64,000 nt of DNA from Bemisia tabaci (Eukaryota > Arthropoda > Insecta > Hemiptera > Aleyrodidae). Made by a program: the position numbers and the translations under genes. Location: the NCBI RefSeq assembly GCF_918797505.1, contig NC_092795.1, positions 22,555,131 to 22,619,130 on the forward strand. The letters are read 5' to 3'. The stretch's first letter is position 1, and the number at the start of each line of letters is the position of its first letter. The notes below the pieces were generated by a model. It did not search any database and was not told the DNA's origin. It saw only the letters and a list, made by a program, of their open reading frames with translations. This document shows positions 23,815 to 34,500 of the stretch, piece by piece.

Positions 23815-24410
23815 TTATTCCGCACCGCCGTTGCCACACCACCTTAAAAACTCCGTAATTTCAAAACTCCTCTCCGACGAAAACGGAGCGAATCCGACAT
23901 CGACGCTCGCCACGACTTGGAAGGAATGTTTAAAGTTTGATACCGGGAATAGAAAATTCAGAAATAAGAGCGGAACAAGACCACGAAAACGTTCCGCGAA
24001 AAAGCGCAGAACCCGAACCGGTCCTTGTTGCAGATACGTTGTTTGGCGACGACATAGTATGTCGAGGGTGCGGGGGGCGAAATAAAACAAAAGCGCGAAA
24101 AGAGTGAGAAGTGACGGCCCGCGCGCGAGTTCTAGTTTGACGGGGAATCTAACTAACCGGAAAAAACTACGCGGGTATTTTTTCTCTTTTAAGATTCCCG
24201 CTGCGACTCCGCGGCGGACGAGTGAATTAAATGCAAATTCGCGCGAAAAGCCGCGGCGATAATGAAGCGCGCTAATGAATTTAGAAGCCACTGCAGGAAT
24301 AAATTAAGCTGGCCGCGGGTCGGAGTTGTGTGACTGCAGCGGGCGCCTGAAATTCGGCTCGGGCCCGAGCGGAGCCGAGTCGCGCCTCCGGGAGGAAATA
24401 TGAGAAGATA
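23815..24410. other. GC-rich island, candidate regulatory element
   Basis: CG dinucleotides are abundant (CGCGCGCGAG, GCCGCGGCG, CTCGGGCCCGAG), with interspersed AATTAAAT and TAATGA homeobox-like cores. A 158-codon minus-strand frame crosses most of it and an 84-codon plus-strand frame overlaps it. Neither shows a recognisable domain, and both are expected in GC-rich DNA. I favour non-coding regulatory DNA over a gene, with low certainty. Confidence 0.35.
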
Positions 24411-24504
24411 ATCAAGAGAAACAATGCGCTGTCATTAGTTCTGCACGGAACTTTGTTGCTCTTCCTAAGATTTTTAGGTCTCCGCGCTTGTTTCCGACTC
24501 TAGC

Positions 24505-24856
24505 TTGAGCAGACCCTTAGTGCGGATTCTTGTATTGTGAGTGAGGGGTAGTTTTTTCCTGAAAGAAATTGAGCCAGAAATCCTTTACGGGATATTTTAG
24601 TGCTATTCTTGTTCTAATAAGGACCTGTTTTCAAAATGTGGTGTCTTGTACAATGTTTCAACGAATCAAAAAACGAGAAGGAAGTTTTCTGTTGATATTT
24701 GAAAAATTAGCAGTTACTTACATGAGAACGGGTTTGAGCAGATCCTGTTAGTGCAGATTCTTGTATTATGAGTAAAGGGTAGTTTTTTTCCTGAAAGAAA
24801 TTGAGCCAGAAATCCTTTACGGAATATTTTAATACTGTTCTTGTTCCAATAAGGAC
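24505..24856 (+). repeat. Direct duplication of about 125 bp, period 228 bp, with hAT-B inserted at its end
   Basis: The blocks from TTGAGCAGA.CCT through GATTCTTGTATT.TGAGT, TTCCTGAAAGAAATTGAG and AATCCTTTACGG to AATAAGGAC are repeated at 24505-24626 and 24733-24856. The second copy ends precisely where the hAT-B terminus CAGGGCC begins. The first copy continues AATAAGGACCTG and therefore approximates the pre-insertion sequence. Confidence 0.85.
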
Positions 24857-25473
24857 AGGGCCAGATTAAGGAGGCTGCCACATTGGCCACGGTCGATGGC
24901 GGCAAATTTAGGTGGCGACAAATTTTGCAATTTTTTTAAATGTAGTTATAAAAAAAATCGGATTCAGAAAAAAAATTATCAATGAGAAAAGGGGACAAAA
25001 TCTCTCTTTCCTGAGAGTATATTGATTTCTAATTTTATCGTTTTTCGGTGATAAAAGAGACAGCATCTTTAATTAGTCGAGTTAAGAAAGGAACTAAACA
25101 CGCAATTTGGCCTGGAGCTCAGCATAGAGAGGAATGATGACGAGGACTTGAGATGGAAAGGACAAGCCCTCGGCACTGCGGTCGACATGTAACACATATC
25201 AGCGCCTACAAGACTGCATGAATACTTCACCCATTGCGTCAAACACAGTAGCCGACCAGGAGCAGATGGCGTGAAACGCGTAGCGCCTACAAGACTAAAA
25301 GAATACTTCACGCATTGCGCCAAATACAGTGCGATCAGCCTGGCGGAGCGGCGGAAGTTAAAATTATTAACACATTTATGTTTGTTCTTTCAATTTTTGG
25401 TTCATTTCCGATAAATGGAGGACCTTGTTCACACAGAGATATGTTTACGGAACTTAACTTTCGCGCAAAGTTA
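24856..25473 (-). mobile_element. hAT-B element copy in reverse orientation, truncated
   Basis: It begins CAGGGCCAGATTAAGG, the 3' end of the intact element read in reverse. It then runs colinearly with the complement of 44438-45589: the GGCGACAAAT/TTTTGCAATTTTTTTAAATGTAGT block, CAAATTGCGTGTT inverse, about two 79-bp-type units at 25201-25340, and TTACGGAACTTAACTTTCGCGC. The other terminus is missing. Confidence 0.85.
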
Positions 25474-27180
25474 GACCTACGACAAATTAACTTTCATGGA
25501 ATTTGCTAAGAGTATCTACCAAGAAAGGAGATTGCCATTCCAGCATTGAAATTCCTTTATCAGTCACGAGGTGATTTTACAGAGTTTACAGAGCTTGAGT
25601 TGACTGACTCTGATCATTGTCTTGGCAGAAAGTTGAAGCTTCAGAATTCCAATCAGAGACAGAGTAACTGAATACCTGCAAAGAAATTTCACAAAAATAT
25701 CGTATTTATCTTTCAGTCTAAGATTGTATAATAACGAAATTGCGATATTTCAATCCTTACTGAATGCAATACAGCAAGAACGAGCTTAGCAAGCAACCGC
25801 ATGATAAGAAAAGGAACTAGGCAGGCTGCATCCATGGCAGGAGTGGATTCACGATCTCATAAGACTAATAAAATAAGCCTTAATTGCGGGGATTATTCCG
25901 GTATCAGTCGAGCGGACTCAAGTTGAAAAAAAGTAAAAAGTTGAAATTGAAAACGAAAATGAACTCCAAGACCTTCGGCATCAGAGACGACACAACAAAT
26001 AAAAGAAATCTCAGGACGGAGAGGACATGGGTGTCAAATTGGTCAGAATTGCATTACTTTTTTAACAAGATAAAAGGGTACGAAAACTATTACTCTATTA
26101 TATGAGCCATTATTCAGTCCTTGAACCTAAGCGTCGGTCCGTAGGACTGGAAGGTTCACCGAACCGAAGTTTGGTTTCTTCAACTGAAGAGGTCAGGCGT
26201 GCAACCGAAGGTTCACTACTCTGAACCGAAAAGTGTCTGCACGGTTTCAATTGGGGCTAAGAAGCGATATTTTTTTTGCTTTTTGTATCAGTACAAGGAT
26301 AGCAATGGAGCTAACGTTGGTTTTTAAAGGATCCAAAGTGTTGGTTTCTTTTTCCGGAACGCAGTCCATTTTGGCGTCAAAGAGGCACTTCTCAATAATT
26401 GCGATATCTCAGAATCTCTGCCAGCGTTTTCTCCATTATGATCACAGCAAATGTAAATAATGTATTGAAACTCACACTAGATATTCGTTATGATTGTACG
26501 ATGCTATAAACAAAAAAAGTTCAGAAAATATCCCCTATAGTTTCCTCTTTGAAATATAAATCGACCGCAGCTCATCAGACAGGAACCAACCCACATTAAG
26601 TTGAAACTGAGAAAAAGAGGTTCGAAATTTTATTCCTGCATAAAGCTTAATGCAGGAAATGAACTTTAACCCTTCTTTTCACAAACTAATTTCTTTCCTT
26701 CGACACTCGGTTTTTGGCAGGAGAAAATATACAGCTAGTGGAACTCAAGAACTTCCCTAACTCGATTCTTTCGAAATTGTGCAGGGTTGGTTCCTTTCTG
26801 ATAAACCCGATTCGATTGGAATGAAGATTCTGAAACATCGCAAACGGTAAGTGCCTTTTCCGTACCCAACGCTTCAATTTGGCAGCCCGACTCCCGGCAA
26901 TTTTTTCCCGGGCCAACTTAGCAACCGCGATCGGGGGAGATGTAAAGCGAGACAAAAAGGAGACGAAACAAATGAAAACATGGGGAAACGAGAAAAATTC
27001 CTGGCAAATTGTTTCCTCGTGTAAAGAGACACGTCTCATCTCGGGATGCTTCTTATTATTTGCCCTGCCGCCCCCCCTCCCCCCCCCGCCGCGCCGCCAC
27101 CATCCTTCAAGAGGCACGTCATAAAAATATTAGGCTCCCGTTGCAACTTTTGTCTGCTCATTCTTGCCGAGGCACGACCG
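25474..27180. other. About 1.7 kb without supported genes; CT-rich patch near 27060-27105
   Basis: C-rich DNA with C-run interruptions at 27060-27105 generates overlapping proline/glycine-rich frames on both strands, including a 143-codon minus-strand frame. These look like composition artefacts. No repeats with clear ends were seen. Confidence 0.45.
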
Positions 27181-27316
27181 ACCATTGGACGTATTTCTGT
27201 CAAACGGAACTATGTGCATTGAGACATGAGCCCTGAGACCCGTAAGAATACGTGCATAACAGGCCTTCCGTCATAATGCTCATGGTTCCGTTTGGCAGAA
27301 GTACGACCCATTCAAT
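27181..27316. mobile_element. MITE family 3, second copy (about 135 bp)
   Basis: The left end ATTGGACGTATTTCTGTC...GGAACTATGTGCAT and right end ATGCTCATGGTTCC...GCAGAAGTACGACCCAT are inverted. The interior GAGCCCTGAGACCCGTAAG...GCATAACAGGC is the reverse complement of the interior of the copy at 18236. Confidence 0.85.
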
Positions 27317-28604
27317 GAGTGCCTCGAACAATCGTGCAATTTTCGAGCGGGACCCGGGCCGTTGCGATCCTCAGGCAGATTTCGGGCTTAGGGCGTCTGC
27401 TTCGTATTTGTCGAGAAGTAGTTCACCGCGAGTAGAACTCATGATTCGTGAGTCATTAAGAGTATAATTGCAACACATCATGACTTGATCGATAAAAGCT
27501 CTCAGTTGTGACGTCGTCATGTCGATGGTTTAGTGTGAAAACACGTATCTGCACTGCGGCATAATTTCCGCTCATGTTTTATTTTTCGTGGGGGAATAAA
27601 ATAACTTGCAGTTAAAACATAGTCGCTCAAAGTGATACAAACTCATAATATTTGGCAAAAAAGGGGCACAATCTAGAGAGTTTCCGAGAAATTCCATTTA
27701 CTTGTTTTCCAAGGAATAAAAAAAAGTGCGACAGGAAGTTTGCAACGTCGCAAATGGAGATAAGTGTTTTCATAGCTCGTTATTTGTGAAACATACGTAA
27801 AATTTGTGGTTTCAAACTCATGGAAACTTCAAATTCCATGAAATTGCAGGATAAATTGCCCCTGGTTCAGCGTAATATTAGCCAGGTGTTCCTGTTTCAA
27901 AAAAACATATCCTTGCAAGAAATCTGTAACGTCATAAACTGGGAAACGCATTTTCCCTCTTCCGCAGTCAATTTGAACCGCTTAGTGACTGATAGTGGAG
28001 GCACGCACATGACAGCTCTAGTCATGATTTGCTCGACACCAGTCAAGGGGTTCAGCCGGTCCCGAGCGTGAACCGTGGCTACGAACGACTGAAATAAACA
28101 AACTCGCGCTGTCAAATATCGAGAATTATGTTGGCATTGGTGGCTATGAAATATTTCTTTTCGCCCCTCACCCTCCGTCTCAACCCCATACCCTCGGCGG
28201 AGTTGTGGCGATGTCACGGTGTGTGCCTAAATTATGATTCCTGGCCCTTGCTGCCGATTCAGAGCTTGCCCTGAAAAATCCTGCAAATATCGGTAAAAAC
28301 CGAGTAAAGCCGAGGAGAATGTTGTTGATGCGCGCGCTTCTTCTTTAGCTCGGTGGAAATATGGTACCTTTTATTCTTTCGACAACATAGACTAGCAAGG
28401 ATGTAAGTCTGGACAGGTCACGATTCGCAAGCGTCAATATTTTACTTAACAAGTGATATTATTTCTGCGTCTCATTTGACTTTTGCACTCTTCTTGACTC
28501 GTGGCGTGGTTGTAACTATCCGAACAGGAATCTCTTAAGATTTGATGTCTGGAAGCTACTTTCTTTTTATTTTTAAAGGTCACGGGCGGAGTCCTCTGGA
28601 ATGA
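27317..28604. other. About 1.3 kb without supported features
   Basis: No paired termini or plausible coding frame were recognised. Short frames on both strands near 27.9-28.2 kb overlap each other. Confidence 0.45.
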
Positions 28605-28614
28605 TGTTCTTGTC

Positions 28615-28776
28615 AAGTGGCGTGGCGTGCTTTGCGATATATCGATGGATCTGTCATTTAAACCTACGGAAGAGGATCGATAGACAGGGTGTTCGCAGCG
28701 AACACCTTAATAATCGATTCTTTACCATAGCTGCAAATAGAGAAATATCGATAATCGATCATTCACTCCACGCCAC
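28615..28776 (+). mobile_element. TGGCGTGGCG MITE (family 6), 162 bp, with 10-bp flanking repeat
   Basis: It runs from AAGTGGCGTGGCGTGC through GGTGTTCGCAGCGAACACC (a perfect short palindrome) to ATCATTCACTCCACGCCAC. It is flanked by TGTTCTTGTC at 28605-28614 and 28777-28786. The 9-10 bp target duplication seen here and at 46656 fits Mutator-like elements better than hAT or Tc1. Assignment is tentative. It is non-coding. Confidence 0.88.
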
Positions 28777-28786
28777 TGTTCTTGTC

Positions 28787-29603
28787 GTGGAGTGAGGAAT
28801 ATTTCGATGTCACAACTAATCGTTCTCCGTCTTGTGTATATTTGATGAAATGTTAGTGGTCTTCATGGCGGTAAGATGTCCGTCATCCACCCTTACGAGA
28901 TTCATTCAGTCAGAGGGTCTAAACGTCGAATTCTTTGATTTGATGTTTTACATTTGGAGGTTTGAGACCACCTCGACTGAGAATAATTAATAATTTTTAA
29001 TTATTTTCACTTCACATGCTCAAGCACTGAAACTTTTGATTGTAAGAATAAGAGCCCTCGTTTCGAGGAAAAATTAAATTAAGAATATGGCTTTCAGCGG
29101 AACTTGTCGAAAACCATAACCAAGCGATCGAAATAATTAGTAAAATATTCGATTACATAATCAGAAAATAGATAATACTTAATTTTCATGTTTTAAGTTC
29201 ACATTCTGGGAAGTACGAGACTTCGAACTTCTTATTCTCAATTTCAATGATGGTTGTAACTGCGGTTCTTTTTGATTGATATTCATGCTCACAATTAGTT
29301 AGATCTCTTTTTTAGACCCACAATGAAGAATATTAGTAAAGATTAGATAGTCTAGCTGTATAACCTAAAAATCATCGAATCAGTAGCAAGTGTTGACTGT
29401 GCATCTAGCACACATAATAAATCGAAATGTGGGGCGGGTTTTGTCATTTCTTGGGGACTATACATGACTACAGTTTACTAAGCATCGCCTTTCTATTATA
29501 TTGGTGATTAAATTAAACCGGATTCATTTAGAGGTATCTTTTTAAAAAGGCAATCACTCTCGGGGAAAACAACCCTGAAAAAAAAAAAAAAAAATTTGCC
29601 ATG
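28787..29603. other. No recognisable feature
   Basis: AT-rich; ends in an A-rich tract at 29578-29594 that abuts the next element. No gene seen. Confidence 0.45.
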
Positions 29604-30467
29604 GTCGTATTTTGTTCGAAACAACAAATTGTTTCTGCTTGTTTTCTTATTTCTTTTGCGCGATTCTGGAAAACCAACGAGAAAGCGAATTTCAAATGTA
29701 GGTCAGAAAACAGCGTTGTCTTGGGCAGCAACATAAAAAAGACTTGCCTTGATCACGTTGCAGTTGTTGTACTTGTTTCTGTGTACAACAATGTTGCTAT
29801 AGGGGTTCCCGAATTTTGCGCGCGAAAATAAGCCCCGCCCCCACAACACAGAACAATGGACCACTAGACAAAGTAAGAATTTAAGCAATCTGATACATTT
29901 TTCTTAACCAGAATATCACGTCAAACACACTCCTAACAAAAATATTAACGTTTTTATTTCACATTGGTTACGAGGAATTTGAACTGCCAGCTCACAAGAG
30001 ACTCAAAGCTCAACGTGAGTCAAATCGCGCACTACAGCGGTTTCAGCAATCTTCTCAATCGAGCAATTTTCATTTCCCACCATGTGGGAACTATAAGCAA
30101 AACTATAAGCAAACCCCCAAACTATAAACAATTTGCTATAGCTGAGTCAAAGCGTCAAGATTGAGGTTGCCAGATATCGCAGACTGCCATGATAAACGTT
30201 TAGCGCGCGATGTGAATCACGTAGAGCGTTGAGTTTTCATGAGCGGGTGGTTTGAATTCACGCATCAAGAATCATTAAATATCATCGGAAGGAGTTGATT
30301 TCGGTAATTTTCGTTGTGCGCATCGTGTTTTACGTGAAATTTTGGTTGAGAAGCATGTATCAGAATGCTGAAATTCGTACCTTGTCTAGTGGTCCATTTC
30401 GAAGAAAATGCGATTTTCGCTTGTTTTCCCAACATGTTACGAGTGTTGCCTCCGAACAAAATACGAC
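29604..30467 (+). mobile_element. MITE family 7, interrupted by a family-8 element
   Basis: It starts GTCGTATTTTGTTCGAAACA and ends TCCGAACAAAATACGAC, giving inverted ends of about 20 bp. Joining the two flanks (29604-29856 and 30397-30467) gives about 324 bp. This aligns in reverse with the uninterrupted 310-bp copy at 57099-57408, including GTTGTCTTGGGCAGCAACAT and GCGCGAAAATAAGCCCC. Short frames here are non-coding artefacts. Confidence 0.9.
29857..30396. mobile_element. Family-8 element, about 540 bp, TIRs of about 125 bp, nested in family 7
   Basis: TGGACCACTAGACAAAGTA... at the left is inverted as ...TACCTTGTCTAGTGGTCCA at the right. The arms continue for roughly 100-125 bp, with a small deletion in the left arm compared with the copy at 50044. 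Comparison with the empty family-7 copy at 57 kb shows no obvious target duplication, which is unusual. Confidence 0.9.
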
Positions 30468-30852
30468 TCATCATCACTCAGGTATTCCAAACGCTCCTCA
30501 CAAGCGTCGAAAATCCGGGGCGCTGCTTGGCTGGGAGCAAGCACTCGGGAGGTGCGTTTCGAAGAATCAGCGCATCTTTTTCAGTCGCATTTCCGTTTGG
30601 TGATGGGTGATGAATAGCAGGGGAGGGGGAGGGCGGGAAAAGTGGATGCGTCACGTTTCACGAGTCATGACGTGTCATCCATCCGCGCCGCGCGTCTCGT
30701 CTCATCCGGGTTGTCGTCTGGGAATCGGGGGAAGAGGTTATCCAAATCGGATATAAATCGAGTGGTTCAAGCACAAGTTCCGAGGACTGTTTGCTTCCCG
30801 CATTTTTGGTGTCGATACTCGAGAGGAAGTATGCGGTGCGGGTAAGGATCTT

Positions 30853-31383
30853 ATTCTGCCGTGCTAAGGAAAAACGCTCTAAGAACATTCAACGGTAGCC
30901 GGATTTTTGGGGATAAAAGTTCATTTTTGAGGAAAGAACAAAGACAAAGGTACACAGGCAGCCCAAGAGGGAGATAGTAAAAGCAAAAGAAGGAAACAGT
31001 GGAAACAAGGCTAAAATACATCAAAATACACGGGACGTTCCGATGTCTCACGGCACCATTATCAACCACTAAAAAATTACAAAAATAAAAAAGAAATTAA
31101 AATCAAAAGAGACCAGCACGGCGATACATGGTGATGAAAGACCGCAGACTGCCGAAACGTCTTGTGTATTTTTATGTATTTTAGCTTTGTTTCCCCCGTT
31201 TTTTTTTTTTTTTTAGAAAATTTACATGTATCTTTTCTTGAAATATCAGATACTTTGGAATAAACTGCGAATAAAATCTTGGGAAATTGGGAGAAAAATA
31301 TTCACAAATTTTCTATGAAATCGTATTTTACTGAGGGGGATTTGGCAATACCTATACGGTGTTTTTCTTTAGCATGGCAGTAT
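30853..31383. mobile_element. MITE family 2, interrupted copy
   Basis: The left end TTCTGCCGTGCTAAGGAAAA... (30854) and the right end ...TTTCTTTAGCATGGCAGTAT (31383) are the family-2 termini. The middle of the family is present from about 31228 (TCTTTTCTTGAAA...GCGAATAAAAT). Other copies are about 255 bp; this one is 531 bp because a block of about 295 bp interrupts it. Confidence 0.85.
30933..31227. mobile_element. Inserted block with inverted repeats and TGATGAA...CGAAACGT motif, possibly Penelope-type
   Basis: The block interrupts the family-2 copy. GGAAACAAGGCTAAAATACA at 31000 is inverted at 31158-31200 (...TGTATTTTAGCTTTGTTTCC). Next to each arm lies a TGAT(G/A)A...(G/C)CGAAACGT-type motif (plus strand 31130-31160; its complement near 31040-31070). 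A third related motif lies at 49345-49460. This layout resembles the hammerhead-like motif near Penelope-like retroelement ends; origin is inferred, not shown. Confidence 0.5.
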
Positions 31384-31552
31384 TGTGCGTTGTCTTGAAA
31401 AAAACAAGCAGTTTCGACCCATTATTGCTAAACAGCGCGCCCATATCAAGGTCTATATTACCTGAGGATAAACTGATTTTGAAAATGAACAGGAAATACA
31501 TACATATATTGACTGGAAGGATCTATACTTTTGAAAAAGACAAATGTAGCAC

Positions 31553-31813
31553 TTTAGGCCGCTTTTGCTATCTTTGTTTTTGAAAATTTCAAAATTTCAC
31601 TTAAAAAATCGAGTTCCGCGTCAAAAAATACTCCCGGATTCGTAATTCCACAAAAATCGATCGAACAGGAGCCGAGATAGCATTTTAGACCGTGTCCGCC
31701 ATCTTGGATATTGAAATTTTGTAAAATTGACAAATCAATCGAGTTTTGCGTCAAAAATACCTCTTAATACCGACTTTCACAAAATCGATTGAACAGGAGC
31801 TGAGATAGCATTT
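31553..31813 (+). repeat. Two tandem copies of a 128-bp unit
   Basis: GAGATAGCATTT ends both units (about 31674 and 31802, spacing 128 bp). Shared blocks are AATCGAGTT.CGCGTCAAAAA-type sequence, CACAAAATCGAT and GAACAGGAGC.GAGATAGC. The units are diverged. Confidence 0.8.
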
Positions 31814-32937
31814 ACCTACCAAACCTACGAGTTAACCAATTTTCACGGAGAACCTCGAGGTATACAATTCGATGAGTATCATTGTAAAAAAAATAAAATA
31901 TAAAAGTGATTTCAAAACGTTGGAGCAAATTTTGTCTTTGCAGTGATTGAAAATGGCCGAGTTTTATGAGTCAAATCGGTCACGAAGCTCGAGAACCGAT
32001 CGCAACAGAGTTGGGTTGGGTTAAGTTAGGTCACGCAACTAAACTAACTCTCCGGCAAAGCTGGAAGTATCACTCGAATTGAAGGCGCCCAAATCCTGAA
32101 CTAGTACTCACTATTTCTACACCTCCGATCAATAGAACTTCCTAGGTTCTTTATCACTGTCGGTACACTATAGGCACTATATAGGCGGCCGTATGCTGTG
32201 AATAAATACCATTTACGGATAGTTCAATGTTGCCAAATTTTATGCATAAAAGCATATTGCGCTCAACGACTCATGGAGAGTTGATAATAAAGGCTGTAAT
32301 ACTGGCTTTCGGGACCTATTAATCCGTCACGCTACGTGTCTCTTTTTTCCGCCTAAATATATACCGTTACGAATAAAAACAATATATTCACATTAAATTT
32401 TAACCTGAGGTGCGAGAATATTCCTCAGATCCTCTAAAAAATAAAATGCAAGGAGACAATCTTGGAGAAGAGATAACTTGGGAGGGCACTCATGATAGGC
32501 ACCAAAACTGTTTTAAATCGATCAACAATTCGTAGTTTCTTGGACGAAGTAGTTTCCTAACTTTATTCCAATGTTGCCAGGTGGACTCAGAAAATTCAAT
32601 TTTTTACAAGAACGCAACTTTGGTCCAATTTTTTCTGATTTTTGCATGCCATCAGATGAAAATTCGGGGAAATTTTCAGTTAGACGCACCCAAAATCCTA
32701 CACTTTATAAATTTTACTAGGGGTGGGAGGAAATTTGGTGACATTGAAAGTTAGTTACGTTCTTTTGTGAGAGAAACGGCGAATTATCAGCTCAAACTGG
32801 CTTTTACCGTATTCCAGGCTTCCCTTTGAGGGTCGTCTCCGAACTGAATGATTCAATCAGGAGTTAATGATAGAAACTGCTCCGTTGCAAAGGTGGACAC
32901 GTGGTTTCAAAACCTAAGTAAATACCGCACTGGAAAA
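31814..32937. other. About 1.1 kb without supported features
   Basis: AT-rich; no paired ends or coding region recognised. Confidence 0.45.
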
Positions 32938-33157
32938 AACAACACATTGGATCTAGAGTCCAGACTCTTGAAAACATTGACAAGAAAAAGGACTCTTAAT
33001 TCAATCAGATTTAAGCTTAAATCAAAAGGAAAACCGCTCAAATTAAGAGGATTGGTTCCTCATTTAAGCTTAAATCTGATTGAATCAAGAGTATATCTTC
33101 TTGTCAATGTTTTTAAGAGTCCGGACTCTAGATCCAATAAGTTGTTTTTTTCCAGTG
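32938..33157. mobile_element. Foldback MITE family F, complete (about 220 bp)
   Basis: CACTGGAAAAAACAACAC...GGATCTAGAGTCCAGACTC at the left is inverted at the right. The arms are about 90 bp and close on a small asymmetric loop. Because it is palindromic, translation of either strand gives a similar Leu/Arg/Lys-rich peptide, and a 165-codon plus-strand frame crosses it. That frame is an artefact. Other copies lie at 37814, 41741, 41939 and 42937. Confidence 0.93.
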
Positions 33158-33339
33158 TGCTATGCCTCATATCTTTATTTTCCCTCTCGACATTGACGAT
33201 CACATGGTATGTTGTAAGAAAAACTCCAATAACGGCCGAAAACAGATCCTTAATATCAAGCGGAAAAAACCATAAGCACATCGAGTCCCCGCCGAAGATA
33301 CGCCGTTACATCTCAACGGGACCTCGCCGATATCATAAA

Positions 33340-33720
33340 CAATAATATGCAAGGATTTCGTCGGAGACACTGGCGGGGGAGAGATTATTTGCGAGGGCAC
33401 CGGCGAGGGGCAGGGTCGCGGGAAACGGCTCCCCAGGGACCTCTCCACGACGCCCGGGGTCCCCGCAGTGTGATGCTTCCGGCTCGCCTTCGTTATTAAT
33501 AATTATAGTTGGAATTTTCCCCGCTACTTATTCTGATATATCGACCCGTAATGGCCGGCTTAACGGATTTTGAGCGTCTGCCGCGCCCCTCCGGCGAATA
33601 CGTCTTGGCCTCGCCGGCTGAAGGAAAGCGCGTTACGAGCTTAACGCTCATTACGGCGAAAAAAATTATAATACTTTTTTGGAGCGTCACGGCACCTGAT
33701 AGTAATTAAGTTTCAATTAG
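33340..33720. other. GC-rich patch with homeobox-like cores, candidate regulatory DNA
   Basis: GC-rich sequence (CGACGCCCGGGG, CGCCCCTCCGGCG) is mixed with TTATTAATAATTATAG, AAATTATAAT and TAGTAATTAAG cores. Opposing 64- and 66-codon frames overlap. I infer possible enhancer DNA; there is no direct proof. Confidence 0.35.
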
Positions 33721-34054
33721 TTTGATTTATCGTAGAAATAACGGTGGTCAGGATAATGCGATCTTGGATTATTCAAGTTCACTTAATGGTCATTCTGATT
33801 AATTAAGAGGATATTCTGACTGTTATAAATCCCGGAGTGCGATTCACTCCAAATGGTGAGAACTCTACGTGGCGGAATCAACAATGTTCGTAGAGTTAAC
33901 GTTGATCTTACCGTGGGTTGATTGTTGAAATTGATAGACATACTAAGAGACAGATAAGACAAAGAGAGAATGAAAGCATCCTAAAGGTGGAATCTGGTGG
34001 CTGCAATGGACAAAGGAGGCGACAAACTAAACGCAACCCACGAGAGGACCTATA

Positions 34055-34283
34055 CAGTAAAAGTTCGTTAAGTCGAACTACGATTAAGACCAAAATCCGC
34101 TTAAGTCGAAATTTTCTTTGGTCCCCGAACGTTGCATATGGAACAACGTTAAGTCGCTTAAGTCGAATTTTTGCGATTTTCACGCTGATCTCGAGCTAAG
34201 CGGAGAAACGAACAACTCGAATTGCCGCTAAAATCGGATTTTTCATTGGTCCGCAAACAATTCGATTTAACGAACTTTCACTG
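34055..34283. mobile_element. Tigger/pogo-like MITE (229 bp)
   Basis: The ends CAGTAAAAGTTCGTTAAGTC and the inverse ...AATTCGATTTAACGAACTTTCACTG resemble the Tigger/pogo terminal type (CAGT..AA..TCG.TTAA.TCGAA). The left flank is TA. Inner repeats of CTTAAGTCGAATTTT type occur on both sides. No transposase is present. TIR divergence suggests an older copy. Confidence 0.8.
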
Positions 34284-34348
34284 TCCATTCATTTTTTAGC
34301 TCGGTCTATAACAACGAACCGTTTTTTCAATGAATAGGATCGCTCCAG

Positions 34349-34500
34349 TGGCGTGGCGTGCTTTGCTACACATCGATTGATCTGCCATTTAAACCTATGG
34401 GAAATGATCGATAAACAGGGTGTTCGCAGCGAACACCTTAATAATTTGAAAACTCTCGAATGCTCATAAGTACGGCTTTCTTCCTTAGCACGGCAGAATA
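34349..34500. mobile_element. Chimeric junction: truncated family-6 MITE fused to family-2 right end
   Basis: TGGCGTGGCGTGCTTTGC... through GGTGTTCGCAGCGAACACC to TTAATAATTT is the left two-thirds of family 6. It switches at about 34446 to AACTCTCGAATGCTCATAAG...CTTAGCACGGCAGAATA, the family-2 right terminus. Both elements are truncated at the junction, indicating a deletion or recombination between repeats. Confidence 0.85.

Noticed and set aside
23815..24291. 158-codon minus-strand frame in a GC-rich island
   Set aside because: No recognisable domain, and an overlapping opposite-strand frame. Open frames are expected in GC-rich DNA.
32848..33345. 165-codon frame with a Leu/Arg/Lys-rich repeated peptide
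   Set aside because: It is mostly the translation of the palindromic family-F MITE. The same peptide appears at the other MITE copies and on the opposite strand.
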